A stretch of 64,000 nucleotides of DNA from Methanosarcina vacuolata Z-761. Lineage in GTDB: Archaea > Halobacteriota > Methanosarcinia > Methanosarcinales > Methanosarcinaceae. Below, in pieces: positions 39,469 to 48,013 of the stretch; the stretch's first letter is position 1; each line of letters begins with the position of its first letter. The translations under genes were made by a program, and so were the position numbers. The notes under the pieces were generated by a model. It was not told where the DNA came from. It did not search any database and saw only the letters and a list, made by a program, of their open reading frames with translations. The stretch is from contig NZ_CP009520.1 of assembly GCF_000969905.1 (NCBI RefSeq), positions 3,100,001 to 3,164,000 on the forward strand. Direction: 5' to 3'.

Positions 39469-40503
39469 ATGGATGTACTTATCATAGCGCTTATTTTAGC
39501 GGGCCTTTATATGGCCTGGAATATAGGGGCAAATGACCTCGCAAATGCTATGGGGACTTCAGTTGGAACAGGATCCTTATCAATCAAGCAAGTGATTGTT
39601 ATTGCTGCTGTTTTTGAACTTTTAGGCGCCGTATTGTTCGGTGGACGAGTAACCTCTACAATTGCCAATGGGATTGTCCCCATCAGCATCATTGGCAAAG
39701 TCCACCCAGGTATTGTGGCGGTCGGGATGCTGGCTGCGATTCTTGCGGCAAGTTTCTGGGTAACTCTCACCACTTTTTATAACCTTCCCGTTTCAACCAG
39801 CCATTCTATAGTTGGCTCAGTGCTCGGCTTCGGGCTGATTGCAGCTTACAATGGAACGATCTCTTTTTCTGACATCCACTGGGGAGAGCTTCTGAAAATT
39901 GTTGCCAGCTGGTTTATATCTCCAGTTCTTGGAGCGGTTTTTGCTTATCTGACCTTTTCCCTGATAAGAAAAATCTACCTTCATAGAGCTATAGACCTGC
40001 CTTTTGTTGAGAAAAAATTCATATCCTTACAACTCATTACTGGTTGTTATATTGCATTTGCACACGGGTCAAATGACGTAGCAAATGCGATTGGTCCTCT
40101 CTGTGCAGCACTTAATGTTATGGGAGTTTCAGGGACAGAATCCGGAATTCCTTTCTGGGTGCTTTTACTGGGAGGTCTTGGAATGGTAATAGGAATGGCC
40201 ACCTGGGGCTATAAAGTAGTTCTAACAATTGGCTCAAAGATTACGCAACTTACTCCTACACGTGGTTTTTCTGCCCAGTTCGCAACAGCGACAGTGGTTT
40301 TGCTTCACAGTTACAGTTCCCTTCCGATTTCGACTACACATACTCTTGTCGGCTCGGTTATAGGGGTTGGACTTGCAGGCGGGATTGCAGCCGTTGACCT
40401 GCGCGTGATCTGGAAAATTATTTCTTCCTGGGTAGCAACAGTTCCTATAGCCGCACTTACATCGGCATTGATCTTTGTAGGATTAAAGGTGATCTTTTTA
40501 TGA
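39469..40503 (+). CDS. PiT-family inorganic phosphate transporter
   Basis: 344 residues, about ten membrane helices, with the duplicated PiT signature: NIGANDLANAMGTSVG in the first half and AHGSNDVANAIGPL in the second. Imports phosphate (often as a metal-phosphate complex) with protons or sodium. It overlaps the next gene by ATGA (40500-40503), so the PhoU-like partner is translationally coupled. Confidence 0.93.
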   Translation: MDVLIIALILAGLYMAWNIGANDLANAMGTSVGTGSLSIKQVIVIAAVFELLGAVLFGGRVTSTIANGIVPISIIGKVHPGIVAVGMLAAILAASFWVTLTTFYNLPVSTSHSIVGSVLGFGLIAAYNGTISFSDIHWGELLKIVASWFISPVLGAVFAYLTFSLIRKIYLHRAIDLPFVEKKFISLQLITGCYIAFAHGSNDVANAIGPLCAALNVMGVSGTESGIPFWVLLLGGLGMVIGMATWGYKVVLTIGSKITQLTPTRGFSAQFATATVVLLHSYSSLPISTTHTLVGSVIGVGLAGGIAAVDLRVIWKIISSWVATVPIAALTSALIFVGLKVIFL

Positions 40504-41189
40504 AAGACTACATCCGTTCTGTCCTTGACGTGGTTGCTGAATCTCCCTTTTTGCCTCTGGAAACACACGCAAAAAAGGGAGTGCTGGCAGTTGAAAAGCT
40601 GGCTGAAGCAATGGAAGCCTACTGTGCAGGAAACCAGTCCATTCTGGAGGAGAGAACAGATGAGATTGACAAACTGGAACATGAGGCTGATAAACTCAAA
40701 CAAAAGATAAGAGCAAGCATTCCCTCATCAGTAAGATTGCCCGTGAATAAAAAAGACCTCCTTTCCTTTCTTAAGCAGCAGGACTCTATTGCGGATTATG
40801 CTCAGACGGCTGCCTACTGGATGACCCTTCGGTCCTGTAAGGATGTCCCTGAGGAAATCAAAAAAGGCTTTCTGGAACTGATGAACACTTCCCTGAAGAC
40901 TGCAAGGCTTTACGATGAACTTGCTGGCGCACTTTACAAGCTTCTCGCAACTTCCTTCAGCAAGGAAGAAATCAAAGAAACTATGACCATCATCCCTGAA
41001 GTCGAAAGACTGGAACATGATGTGGATGTGCTTGAAACCGCACTCCTGAAAAATATCTTCGAATACGAGGATGTTCTCGGAGGCGCAGGCGTCTGCCACC
41101 TTATGGGACTTGTCGAAAGAATAGGAGGCATCGCTGATAAATCCGCAAGCGCTGCTGACCGTCTGAGGACAATGATTCTCAGAAGATAA
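40500..41189 (+). CDS. PhoU-like (DUF47/TIGR00153) protein
   Basis: 229 residues, all helical, of the DUF47 family that regularly accompanies PiT transporters. Typical segments: EERTDEIDKLEHEADKLKQKIR and PEVERLEHDVDVLETALLKNIF, each carrying the E/D-x3-D metal-binding pattern of PhoU three-helix bundles. It probably controls the phosphate transporter it overlaps. Confidence 0.9.
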   Translation: MKDYIRSVLDVVAESPFLPLETHAKKGVLAVEKLAEAMEAYCAGNQSILEERTDEIDKLEHEADKLKQKIRASIPSSVRLPVNKKDLLSFLKQQDSIADYAQTAAYWMTLRSCKDVPEEIKKGFLELMNTSLKTARLYDELAGALYKLLATSFSKEEIKETMTIIPEVERLEHDVDVLETALLKNIFEYEDVLGGAGVCHLMGLVERIGGIADKSASAADRLRTMILRR

Positions 41190-41352
41190 CTTTTTAGTTA
41201 TCATCTTTTTACAACACATTTTCCTTTTCGGCTATAACATTTACCGTATCCTCTTCAAATTGAGTGGAAATCCCTCAATTTCCATTCAATGAACTTTTTT
41301 CTCTGATGAGTTGATCCAGAGGAGCCAGAGATGGTATCTCGAATTTGTTGGC

Positions 41353-41465
41353 GAATCTATCACATAGAATCTGTCACATAGAATCTGTCATATAGAATCT
41401 GTCACATAGAATCTATCACATAGAATCTGTCACATAGAATCTATCACATAGAATCTATCACATAT
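41353..41465. repeat. 14 bp tandem repeat, about 8 units
   Basis: Unit CTGTCACATAGAAT / CTATCACATAGAAT. It abuts and partly replaces the 3' end of an IS66 transposase relic. Confidence 0.9.
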
Positions 41466-41746
41466 GTACTGATATGTATTTACACCCAGTCTCTTTGCTG
41501 TCTGAAAAATCGTCATAAATGTGTCATTTGCCTTTGTTCCTTTCTCTGTTATGGTTTGAAAGCTCACATCTCTTTTTCTGACCTTTGCTCTCGCCGCCAG
41601 TTCCACCACATTATTATGCAGCGGAAACTCTGGCAGAACCAGTACCTTTAACAAATGTTCCCTGCTTTCCTTCTCCTTAGCGATTCTTTCATCCAGCTGT
41701 TCATATCCTGTTTCTTTTTTACAAGTCTTTCCTCCCCAACCTGTTT
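41460..41746 (-). pseudogene. IS66-family transposase, C-terminal relic
   Basis: The minus strand reads [19 protein letters not shown], then LPEFPLHNN, ELAARAKVRKRDVSFQT and KGTKANDTFMTIFQTAKRLG. These are recognisable from the C-terminal region of IS66-type transposases of Methanosarcina (NN-E-LAAR-VRKRD pattern). Only about 95 residues remain. The rest of the element is missing, and the 3' end runs into the 14 bp repeat. It lies immediately upstream of ilvD on the opposite strand. Confidence 0.7.
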
Positions 41747-41816
41747 ATACTATGAAGTTTTTTCCTATCTATACATTATACTTAGTTTTCATCATGAAAC
41801 TTTAAGGAGATTTAGA

Positions 41817-43478
41817 ATGAGAAGCGATATCATCAAAGAGGGACCTGAACGTGCTCCCAACCGTTCACTTCTGAAAGCGACAGGAGTCACAGATTCCGAG
41901 ATGAGGAAACCATTCATCGCAGTCGTTAATTCCTGGAACGATATAATTCCTGGCCATATTCATCTGAATAAACTTGCTGAGGCTGTAAAAGCCGGGATCA
42001 GGAACGCCGGGGGAGTTCCTTTTGAATTCCATACTATAGGAGTATGTGATGGAATCGCAATGGGACATGAGGGTATGAAATATTCCCTTCCCAGCAGAGA
42101 AGTTATTGAGGACACGATAGAGATTATGGTTAAAGCCCATCAGTTTGATGGGATTGTCCTTATTCCCACATGTGACAAGATTGTGCCAGGTCACCTTATG
42201 GCAGCAGGCAGGCTTGATATCCCTGCAATTGTCGTAACCGGAGGGCCTATGCTTCCGGGTTATGTTGATGACAAATATACAGACCTGATTTCAGTTTTCG
42301 AAGGAGTGGGCGCTTACAGCGCAGGCAAACTCTCAGAACTTGATCTTAAAAGGCTTGAAAATCTTTCCTGCGGAGGAGCCGGGTCATGTGCAGGGATGTT
42401 TACCGCAAACACCATGGCCTGTGTGACCGAAGCGCTTGGCCTGAGCCTTCCTGGCTGTGCAACTGCTCACGCAGTAGATGCAAAAAAGGTCCGGATTGCC
42501 AAGGAATCAGGTGAGCGTATCGTCGAAATGGTTAAAGAAAACCTGACTCCCAGAAAGCTTGTCACTTTAAAGTCTTTTGAAAACGCAATAATGGTAGACA
42601 TGGCAGTCGGGGGGAGCACAAATACCACTCTGCACCTTCCTGCCCTTGCCCATGAATTCGGGCTGAATCTCCCTCTTGAAAAATTTGATGAACTGAGCAG
42701 GACAACACCCCACCTGATCTCGCTTCGCCCTGGAGGCCCTAATTTCATGCTACACTTTGACAGGGCCGGGGGAGTTCAGGCAGTCATGCAGAGGCTTTCC
42801 TCCAAACTTCACCTGGATCAGCTTACAGCAAATGGCAAAACTATCGGGGAAAACCTGAACGAGTTTGAGATTATTAACCCAAAACTCAATAAAGATATAA
42901 TTGCAACTCTCGACAAGCCTATCCATGCCGAAGGGGGAATTGCAGTCCTTAAAGGCAACCTTGCCCCTGACGGTTCGGTCGTAAAACAGGCAGCCGTTGA
43001 CCCTAAAATGCGCGTTTATACAGGCCCTGCCAAAGTTTATGACTGTGAAGAAGCTGCTATGGAAAGTATCCTTGCAGGCAATGTAAAACCTGGAGATATT
43101 GTAGTTATCCGCTACGAAGGCCCAAAAGGCGGCCCTGGAATGAGGGAAATGCTTGCAGCTACAGCCGCAATCGGAGGCATGGGCCTGCTGGAGTCTGTGG
43201 CTCTGATAACTGACGGGCGCTTTTCCGGAGGCACACGCGGACCATGTATAGGACATGTCTCTCCTGAAGCCAGCGAAGGAGGGCCAATTGCTCTGGTAAA
43301 AGACGGGGATATGATAGAGATTAATATTCCTGAAAGAGTTCTGAACCTTAAAGTCCCAGAAGAAGAGCTTGCGAAAAGAAAGGCGGCATTCGTACCTCCA
43401 AAAAAGGAAGTTACAGGCTACCTTGCAAGGTACCAGCGTTCCGTTCACTCTGCAAATACAGGTGGAATAGTGGACTAA
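41817..43478 (+). CDS. ilvD: Dihydroxy-acid dehydratase
   Basis: 553 residues from the ATG at 41817, preceded by AAGGAG; the longer frame from 41655 would translate the IS66 relic backwards and is rejected. Converts 2,3-dihydroxy-isovalerate and -methylvalerate to the 2-keto acids for valine, isoleucine and leucine. IlvD/Edd motifs include [31 protein letters not shown] and [16 protein letters not shown], which hold the Fe-S cluster cysteines, and [11 protein letters not shown] near the C-terminus. Full length. Confidence 0.97.
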   Translation: MRSDIIKEGPERAPNRSLLKATGVTDSEMRKPFIAVVNSWNDIIPGHIHLNKLAEAVKAGIRNAGGVPFEFHTIGVCDGIAMGHEGMKYSLPSREVIEDTIEIMVKAHQFDGIVLIPTCDKIVPGHLMAAGRLDIPAIVVTGGPMLPGYVDDKYTDLISVFEGVGAYSAGKLSELDLKRLENLSCGGAGSCAGMFTANTMACVTEALGLSLPGCATAHAVDAKKVRIAKESGERIVEMVKENLTPRKLVTLKSFENAIMVDMAVGGSTNTTLHLPALAHEFGLNLPLEKFDELSRTTPHLISLRPGGPNFMLHFDRAGGVQAVMQRLSSKLHLDQLTANGKTIGENLNEFEIINPKLNKDIIATLDKPIHAEGGIAVLKGNLAPDGSVVKQAAVDPKMRVYTGPAKVYDCEEAAMESILAGNVKPGDIVVIRYEGPKGGPGMREMLAATAAIGGMGLLESVALITDGRFSGGTRGPCIGHVSPEASEGGPIALVKDGDMIEINIPERVLNLKVPEEELAKRKAAFVPPKKEVTGYLARYQRSVHSANTGGIVD

Positions 43479-43806
43479 GCTTTTCAAGGTATTTAAAAAC
43501 TTTATATCGGAAGGGTTCATCCTTCCTCTTTTTTAACCCTCTTCAGCAAATGAAGAATATTTGTTCTTACAAGTAAATAAACCGCCCTGGCTCCGCTCGG
43601 CATCTTCACCATAATAGCCGCCTTAACCGCAACCGTTGCGCCTGTTGATCACAAACCGTTGCGCCTGTTGATCACAAACCGTTGCGCCGGTTTATCACGC
43701 CGATAGGGGTCGGGGACAAGAGTCTCAAACTCAAACACTTCTCGGGTTTTCGCTCAAGCCTTTTTTGAAAAGGCTTGCGGGCAAGCAGTTTTTTGGAAAG
43801 GCTGAT
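43479..43806. repeat. Intergenic region with a 23 bp tandem repeat
   Basis: Contains the ilvD terminator and three copies of a 23 bp G+C-rich unit (AACCGTTGCGCCTGTTGATC, 43631-43698). It also has a hairpin CAAGCCTTT/AAAGGCTTG at 43755-43777 that could terminate the minus-strand regulator gene. No coding frame. Confidence 0.75.
43509..43534 (+). terminator. ilvD terminator hairpin
   Basis: GGAAGG / CCTTCC stem with a 6 nt loop followed by TCTTTTTT, 31 bp after the ilvD stop. Confidence 0.7.
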
Positions 43807-44604
43807 TTATTCATGTGATATTTGTGTAATCTGGATAGAATTCTTGAGCAACTCATCAAAAAGCTCACTTCCAAACTGGAGAGCTGAAGGCTCGTAACTT
43901 ATCAGGCTTTCCCTATCGAAATGCTTCTGGCTTTTCGGGAAAAGGGAAATCATGACAAATCTGTCGGTTGCGGTTAGATTTGCGATCCGGAGTTCTCCAG
44001 AGTACAGGAAAAACTTCACGCTCTCGAATGTCAATATATTCTGGAGGTCTTCGAAGTAATCCTTAGAATAGTGCTCAAAAACAGGGCCGGACATGAGAAA
44101 GGAAAGCTTGACTCCATCTCTGGCAAGTTCCTTACACATCGAAATAAGCGAGGGGTCAAAATAGGCTATACATTCAAGAATACTACTCGATTTAGAGAGG
44201 TTTTCAACGATCTTTGGGTCAAGTTCAAACATCCTGTCCAGATCTGGCTGAATCAGGTCACACTTTCCGAGTTCTCCAAGCCGCCTTCGGAAAGAAGAGG
44301 GAATTCCCTGAAAATCTCGTTCAGCCCAGTAATCAAAATTGTCCTCAAAGACATCAATTATGCTGACAAGAGGCTGCATCTTTTCAACAAGGACTTTTCC
44401 TATAAGTGAAAGGCTGTAGATTTTGTCTTCCTGAACGACCAGGGATTTTTCTTTTAATTTTTTTATTTGAGGCAAAATGGCAGTGGACGTTACCTCAAGG
44501 GCTTCCTTGATCTCATCTATGTTTTTCGGACCGCCTTTCAGAAAGAGCAATAACTGCTTTCGCTTGTCGGAAAGAAAAATCAACTCTAGAAGTTCGAATT
44601 GCAA
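43807..44604 (-). CDS. Methanogen winged-helix transcriptional regulator (DUF1724 type)
   Basis: 265 residues. The N-terminal ~75 residues form an ArsR-like winged helix (LSDKRKQLLLFLKGGPKNIDEIKEAL, AILPQIKKLKEKSLV). The C-terminal ~180 residues match the DUF1724 effector domain of methanogen regulators (GELGKCDLIQPDLDRMFELDP, IANLTATDRFVMISLF). Several members control methanol- or methylated-compound genes in Methanosarcina. The targets of this one cannot be read from the sequence. Its convergent neighbour is ilvD, so it is not obviously operonic. Confidence 0.85.
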   Translation of the reverse strand: MQFELLELIFLSDKRKQLLLFLKGGPKNIDEIKEALEVTSTAILPQIKKLKEKSLVVQEDKIYSLSLIGKVLVEKMQPLVSIIDVFEDNFDYWAERDFQGIPSSFRRRLGELGKCDLIQPDLDRMFELDPKIVENLSKSSSILECIAYFDPSLISMCKELARDGVKLSFLMSGPVFEHYSKDYFEDLQNILTFESVKFFLYSGELRIANLTATDRFVMISLFPKSQKHFDRESLISYEPSALQFGSELFDELLKNSIQITQISHE

Positions 44605-45520
44605 CCCTTTTCAGTCTCCTATTGAATTATATATAGCTAAATAGATTAAAGCTGTCAAAGATATATAAGTTACTACTGTTTTCAACTTTTTAAGTGGACG
44701 ACTTTATTAAAATTATATATTTGTTGGGCGGATTGGTCAAATAGACTGAACTTAAAAATTAGTAGATGAAATTGGGATTGAGATAAGAATGGCTCATTAT
44801 CCAGCACATACCTTGAAATACAGCCCAATAGAGCGCAGGTTATTCTGTTATGTCACAAATGCCTGTAAAGAGTGCCGTTTTCAGCAGCATTGATGTGGTC
44901 AAAAGCCTTGTTGATAAGACTTCTATATCAACAGGACTTAAAAGTGTTTTCGACTATCAAGGACAAAATATGTGAAACGGGAAGAAAAGTAAGTGGGACC
45001 TTCAAGGAAAACATGAAAATTGTATTTAATGATTATTTGGGGAAGTGGAATTATAAAGCAATTCCCAATGTGAAAACATGAAGTATTGGCATGAAAGTAT
45101 CTCTAATTTCGCACTCCTAGCCCTCGTTCAAAATTTCTGATTATATTGGACACCAACATCACATTTTTGTCCTGTTAAATTTGGGTCAGTGTCAGGAATA
45201 TGAACTTGAGAATTCTATGCCTTCATGTAATGTCAGGTTCCTCTTTCTTTACAATAATGAAGATTTCACTAATTATTTCATTCGAATACCCCGCTAGCTT
45301 ACTGTGGGGTGCGCCAGATCAACTTTGATTTGAAAATTTGCAGTGATTATCTCAACTGAAGCTTAGGAAAATGTCTTCTGGAAGTCCTCACTGAAGGCAA
45401 AAGGCCAAAGAGTTTGAAGGCCAAAGAGTTTGAGAAATTTCAAAAAGATACGTTTGAGCAATCAGGAAAATTTTCAGAAAAAACGATAGCAGAAAAACAT
45501 TCTGAAAATTGATAGGACAT
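44605..45520. other. Gene-poor region with a transposase relic and small repeats
   Basis: About 915 bp. It holds the ISAzo13 relic (44787-45081), a 16 bp direct repeat AAGGCCAAAGAGTTTG (about 45400-45432), and an inverted repeat AATTTTCAGAA / TTCTGAAAATT (45469-45479, 45500-45510) just ahead of the small genes. 45082-45400 shows nothing I can name. Confidence 0.5.
44787..45081 (+). pseudogene. ISAzo13-family transposase, frameshifted C-terminal relic
   Basis: Read across frames the sequence gives MAHYPAHTLKYSPIERRLFCYVTNACK, then SIDVVKSLVDKTSISTGLK, then VFSTIKDKICETGRKVSGTF and NDYLGKWNYKAIPN. This order (NPIEHRLF, TKTGL, WNY) is the C-terminal pattern of ISAzo13 transposases. At least two indels (near 44868 and in the A-run near 44941) break the frame. 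The upstream part of the element is absent. Confidence 0.65.
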
Positions 45521-45661
45521 ATGAGGAAGTCGGATAAAAATAATATTAATTCCATTCTACTGGTTGAAAAAGCCGGCTTGACGGCTGCAAGAAAAAGGTT
45601 ACTGAAAGGAATTAATAGTAGTGCCCTTATAATCAGATTTACCGAACCGAGGAGAAGATAA
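45521..45661 (+). CDS. Possible 46-residue small basic protein
   Basis: ATG at 45521; the TAA stop overlaps the ATG of the next gene (TAATG at 45659-45663), so it would be translationally coupled. The product is basic (MRKSDKNNINSILLVEKAGL at the start, FTEPRRR at the end). The Shine-Dalgarno is weak, and the inverted repeat at 45469-45510 lies just upstream. No family is recognised; it might be a gene fragment. Confidence 0.35.
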   Translation: MRKSDKNNINSILLVEKAGLTAARKRLLKGINSSALIIRFTEPRRR

Positions 45662-45960
45662 TGCCTACAAAAGAAGAGATAGAGAGCCAGATTATGGACC
45701 TCTGGGACGAGATCTTTGATCTTGACGACAAAAGTCAGGAAGAATTAGAGGCTAAGTATGCAGAATGGCGGGAAGTAGAACCGCGACTTGATGAAGGGGT
45801 AGATGAACTCGTAATACATATAGAGTCAATGAAAGGAATCAGTGACCAAAGCCTGATTATCTACAAAGAGGTTAAAGAAATCAAAGTCAGGTACAAGCAG
45901 CAGAAGGATGAGATACAGGCAAAAATAGATGCGCTGAATAAAGCAAAAGAAAAGATGTAA
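45661..45960 (+). CDS. Small acidic coiled-coil protein, unknown function
   Basis: 99 residues, mostly charged and helical (EIESQIMDLWDEIFDLDD, KVRYKQQKDEIQAKIDALNK), with a good Shine-Dalgarno GAGGAGA. The C-terminal half is probably a coiled coil. No family recognised. A nearly identical copy of its last ~35 codons, without the rest, lies at 47386-47494, so this locus has been duplicated and one copy lost. Confidence 0.6.
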   Translation: MPTKEEIESQIMDLWDEIFDLDDKSQEELEAKYAEWREVEPRLDEGVDELVIHIESMKGISDQSLIIYKEVKEIKVRYKQQKDEIQAKIDALNKAKEKM

Positions 45961-46172
45961 AGATGTCACTGGCTGCCTTTCTATGCAAAGACCGAAAATT
46001 AAGATACCTTCAATACATTTTATAATTCTTTTGTTCTTGTTTTTTCATTCAAGGCTGCCACTGGCAAGTTCTTCAGAAATAAATTTTTAAGAAGTATCTT
46101 TTTTTTAGCCAGGCTTTTCAAGCCGTCATCAGCAAGATAAACATTTTATAGCAATGCGGAAATTTCTTAATT

Positions 46173-46418
46173 ATGGTAGAAACGTACAGGTTTTCAGCCG
46201 TAGTTCATAAAGAAGGAAAATGGTATGTTTCATGGTGCCCCGAACTTGATATTGCAAGCCAGGGAGAAACAATTGAAGAAGCCATTGAGAACTTAAAAGA
46301 AGCAATCGAACTCTATCTCGAAGACGAAGACGCTCAGATCCCCGCAGCTGGCCAGGTTTTTACCACAACGGTGGAGGTATCTTCCCATGCCAAAACTTCC
46401 CACCCCGTCAGCTCGTGA
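46173..46418 (+). CDS. hicB: HicB-type antitoxin
   Basis: 81 residues. HicB fold: YRFSAVVHKEGKWYVSWCPELDIASQGETIEEAIENLKEAIELYLE, the partly degraded RNase-H-like domain of the family. It overlaps the hicA gene by 32 bp. HicB binds and blocks HicA and usually represses the operon. The order is antitoxin first. Confidence 0.85.
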   Translation: MVETYRFSAVVHKEGKWYVSWCPELDIASQGETIEEAIENLKEAIELYLEDEDAQIPAAGQVFTTTVEVSSHAKTSHPVSS

Positions 46419-46614
46419 AGTTATCAGGGCACTCAGCAGCCAGGGGTTTCAGATAGTATCGCAGAAAGGAAGTCACATCAAAATGAAAAAAATAACTCCG
46501 AGTGAAACACGCATTGTTATCGTCCCCGACCATCCGGAAATTCCGGCAGGAACCTTAAAATCAATTATCCGGCAAGCAGGAATGACAGATGAAGAATTTA
46601 TCCGGCTTCTGTAA
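46387..46614 (+). CDS. hicA: HicA-type mRNA interferase toxin
   Basis: 75 residues with the double-stranded-RNA-binding-like HicA fold: LPTPSAREVIRALSSQGFQIVSQKGSHIKM, with the catalytic His in QKGSH, and VPDHPEIPAGTLKSIIRQAGM. It is longer than the minimal family but intact. Cleaves mRNA when free of HicB. Partner of the gene it overlaps. Confidence 0.87.
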   Translation: MPKLPTPSAREVIRALSSQGFQIVSQKGSHIKMKKITPSETRIVIVPDHPEIPAGTLKSIIRQAGMTDEEFIRLL

Positions 46615-46705
46615 TTCTTTCGTATGTCCAGAACTCTTTAGAGACTCTATTTTTTAACTTTGTCTCTTCTACCTTTTTGCTGGGAAGAGGCACTATTTTA
46701 TCCAT
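46598..46705 (-). pseudogene. Possible truncated HicA start after the orphan hicB
   Basis: An ATG directly abuts the stop of the minus-strand hicB (46706). The first codons read MDKIVPLPSKKV, similar to HicA N-termini, and then lose resemblance and stop after 35 codons. It overlaps the 3' end of the plus-strand hicA. The evidence is weak: a dozen residues and position. Confidence 0.3.
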
Positions 46706-46924
46706 TCAAAACTCAACTTTGACCTTCTGTATCCCGACAAAATCAAGATGTTCCTTTTCTCCCTCTTCGGCTTCAACCTCAAGGTACAGCTCAATTGCTT
46801 CTTTTATTCTTCTGTTTAATTCGTCAAGACTCTCTGCCTGTGTATGACATCCTGGAAGTTCAGGCACAGAAGCTACATAGACTCCATCTTCGTCCTTTTC
46901 AATAACTACAGTAAATTCTCTCAT
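46706..46924 (-). CDS. Orphan HicB-like antitoxin
   Basis: 72 residues: EFTVVIEKDEDGVYVASVPELPGCHTQAESLDELNRRIKEAIELYLE is the full HicB core. No intact hicA is next to it; only a possible 35-codon remnant follows. Orphan HicB proteins may act as repressors or cross-antitoxins for the two complete pairs nearby. Confidence 0.8.
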   Translation of the reverse strand: MREFTVVIEKDEDGVYVASVPELPGCHTQAESLDELNRRIKEAIELYLEVEAEEGEKEHLDFVGIQKVKVEF

Positions 46925-47067
46925 TGACTGGCCTCGTCTTTCAGATATAAATCATATTCCAATGATTTTATTTATAGCTGTGTTAACTTTCTCGTTTACT
47001 CTTTGCAGGTCTGTTTTCAGGAAGAGGATTATATGGAAAAGCTGATTTCAAAGAAGTCTTCAGATCT

Positions 47068-47383
47068 ATTTCTGTAAAAATATATTTCCCGCGCCTACTG
47101 CTCCCCTCTTCCACGCCTATGGTTTTTTAGTTTTTGATCCTTCACCAAATCGATCTGCGACAGAATCTCTAGTGTCGAGTCAATCATCAAGGATTCAATA
47201 ATTCCGAATAATTGCAATCGATTTTATACGACATTTTGTTGTTGACTCAACACTAGATCATGAAATTCTCAAACCGGACCACTGAATGCAAAATTTCTGA
47301 TAGCGACCGGGAATTCCTAAGATACTTGTTAAAAGCTTAAGGAGGGGGTTCTGGAATTTACTGGGAATATCTGTTGGGGAACT
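47068..47383 (+). repeat. ~320 bp dispersed repeat, copy A
   Basis: Starts ATTTCTGTAAAAATATATTT, continues through CTCAAACCGGACC, ATAGCGACCGGGAATTC and GATACTTGTTAAAAGC, and ends near ATCTGTTGGGGAAC. Same orientation as copies B (48133) and C (51954). It is interrupted by the 82 bp MITE. Confidence 0.9.
47172..47253. mobile_element. 82 bp MITE flanked by TA
   Basis: Terminal inverted repeats GTGTCGAGTCAA and TTGACTCAACAC (11 of 12 pair), with TA on both sides (47170-47171, 47254-47255). The uninterrupted sequence of copy B (GAATCTCTAGATC) shows the empty site with a single TA. This is the pattern of IS630/Tc1-mariner-derived miniature elements. Confidence 0.85.
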
Positions 47384-47385
47384 AT

Positions 47386-47494
47386 TTACAGAGAGGTTAA
47401 AGAAATCAAAATCAGGTACAAACAGCAGAAGGATAAGATACAGGCAAAAATAGATGCGCTGAATAAAGCAAAAGAAAAGATATAAAGATGTCAC
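47386..47494 (+). pseudogene. Duplicated 3' end of the 45661 gene
   Basis: About 108 bp almost identical to 45861-45969, encoding EVKEIK.RYKQQKD.IQAKI and DALNKAKEKI with the same stop and trailing AAGATGTCAC. No start or 5' part is present; it begins exactly at the end of repeat copy A. Confidence 0.85.
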
Positions 47495-47598
47495 GGTTTG
47501 ATTTTTCAGGGTAAAGGCTGGAAGTCTGCCGTTTATCTACAACGCTAAAATCATCAGAGGCAGAGTATATTAAATATCAAAATTACCAATTATTCTTT

Positions 47599-47805
47599 AT
47601 GCGGTTTACAATCAAACTTGAAGAATCTGAGGACGGAGGCTATACTGCCCAGTGCCTCGAAATTCCTGCTGCTATTAGCGAAGGAGATACTAAAGAAGAG
47701 GCACTTGAAAACATTAAGGAAGCTATTCAGCTTGTCTTGGAAGTAACAAGAGAGCAAGCTCAGGTACTGGGAGAAATCGCTACTGTGGAGGTTTCAGTTG
47801 GCTAA
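47599..47805 (+). CDS. hicB: HicB-type antitoxin (second pair)
   Basis: 68 residues: RFTIKLEESEDGGYTAQCLEIPAAISEGDTKEEALENIKEAIQLVLE, the HicB core. It overlaps hicA by 8 bp. The module lies between repeat copies A and B. Confidence 0.85.
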   Translation: MRFTIKLEESEDGGYTAQCLEIPAAISEGDTKEEALENIKEAIQLVLEVTREQAQVLGEIATVEVSVG

Positions 47806-48013
47806 ATTGCCTTCGACTTCCGGAAAAAAGGTTATAAAAGCTCTCGGAAAATTGGGTTTTGTCGTTGTAAGGCAGAAAGGAAGCCACGTAATTTTGCAAA
47901 GAGAATCAAACCTGGTCACCGTACCACTTCACGACCCTATTAAAAAATCTACATTAAACGCAATCCTGAAACAGGCTGATGTTTCACTTGAGGAGTTGCT
48001 TGAGCACCTTTAA
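47798..48013 (+). CDS. hicA: HicA-type mRNA interferase toxin (second pair)
   Basis: 71 residues: LPSTSGKKVIKALGKLGFVVVRQKGSHVIL, with the catalytic His in RQKGSH, then VPLHDPIKKSTLNAILKQADV. Starts at an ATG-less TTG overlapping the end of hicB (GTTTCAGTTGGC). Intact. Its sequence differs enough from the first HicA that the pairs are not recent duplicates. Confidence 0.87.
   Translation: MAKLPSTSGKKVIKALGKLGFVVVRQKGSHVILQRESNLVTVPLHDPIKKSTLNAILKQADVSLEELLEHL

Larger units (their letters stand above)
46925..47598. other. Gene-free region with repeat copy A, MITE and a gene-tail duplicate
   Basis: Holds repeat copy A (47068-47383), the nested MITE (47172-47253), and the duplicated 3' end of the 45661 gene (47386-47494). 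The remaining ~100 bp before hicB is the promoter region. Confidence 0.7.

Noticed and set aside
41655-41816. 54-residue N-terminal extension of IlvD
   Set aside because: It is the reverse reading of an IS66 transposase relic; AAGGAG before the ATG at 41817 marks the true start.
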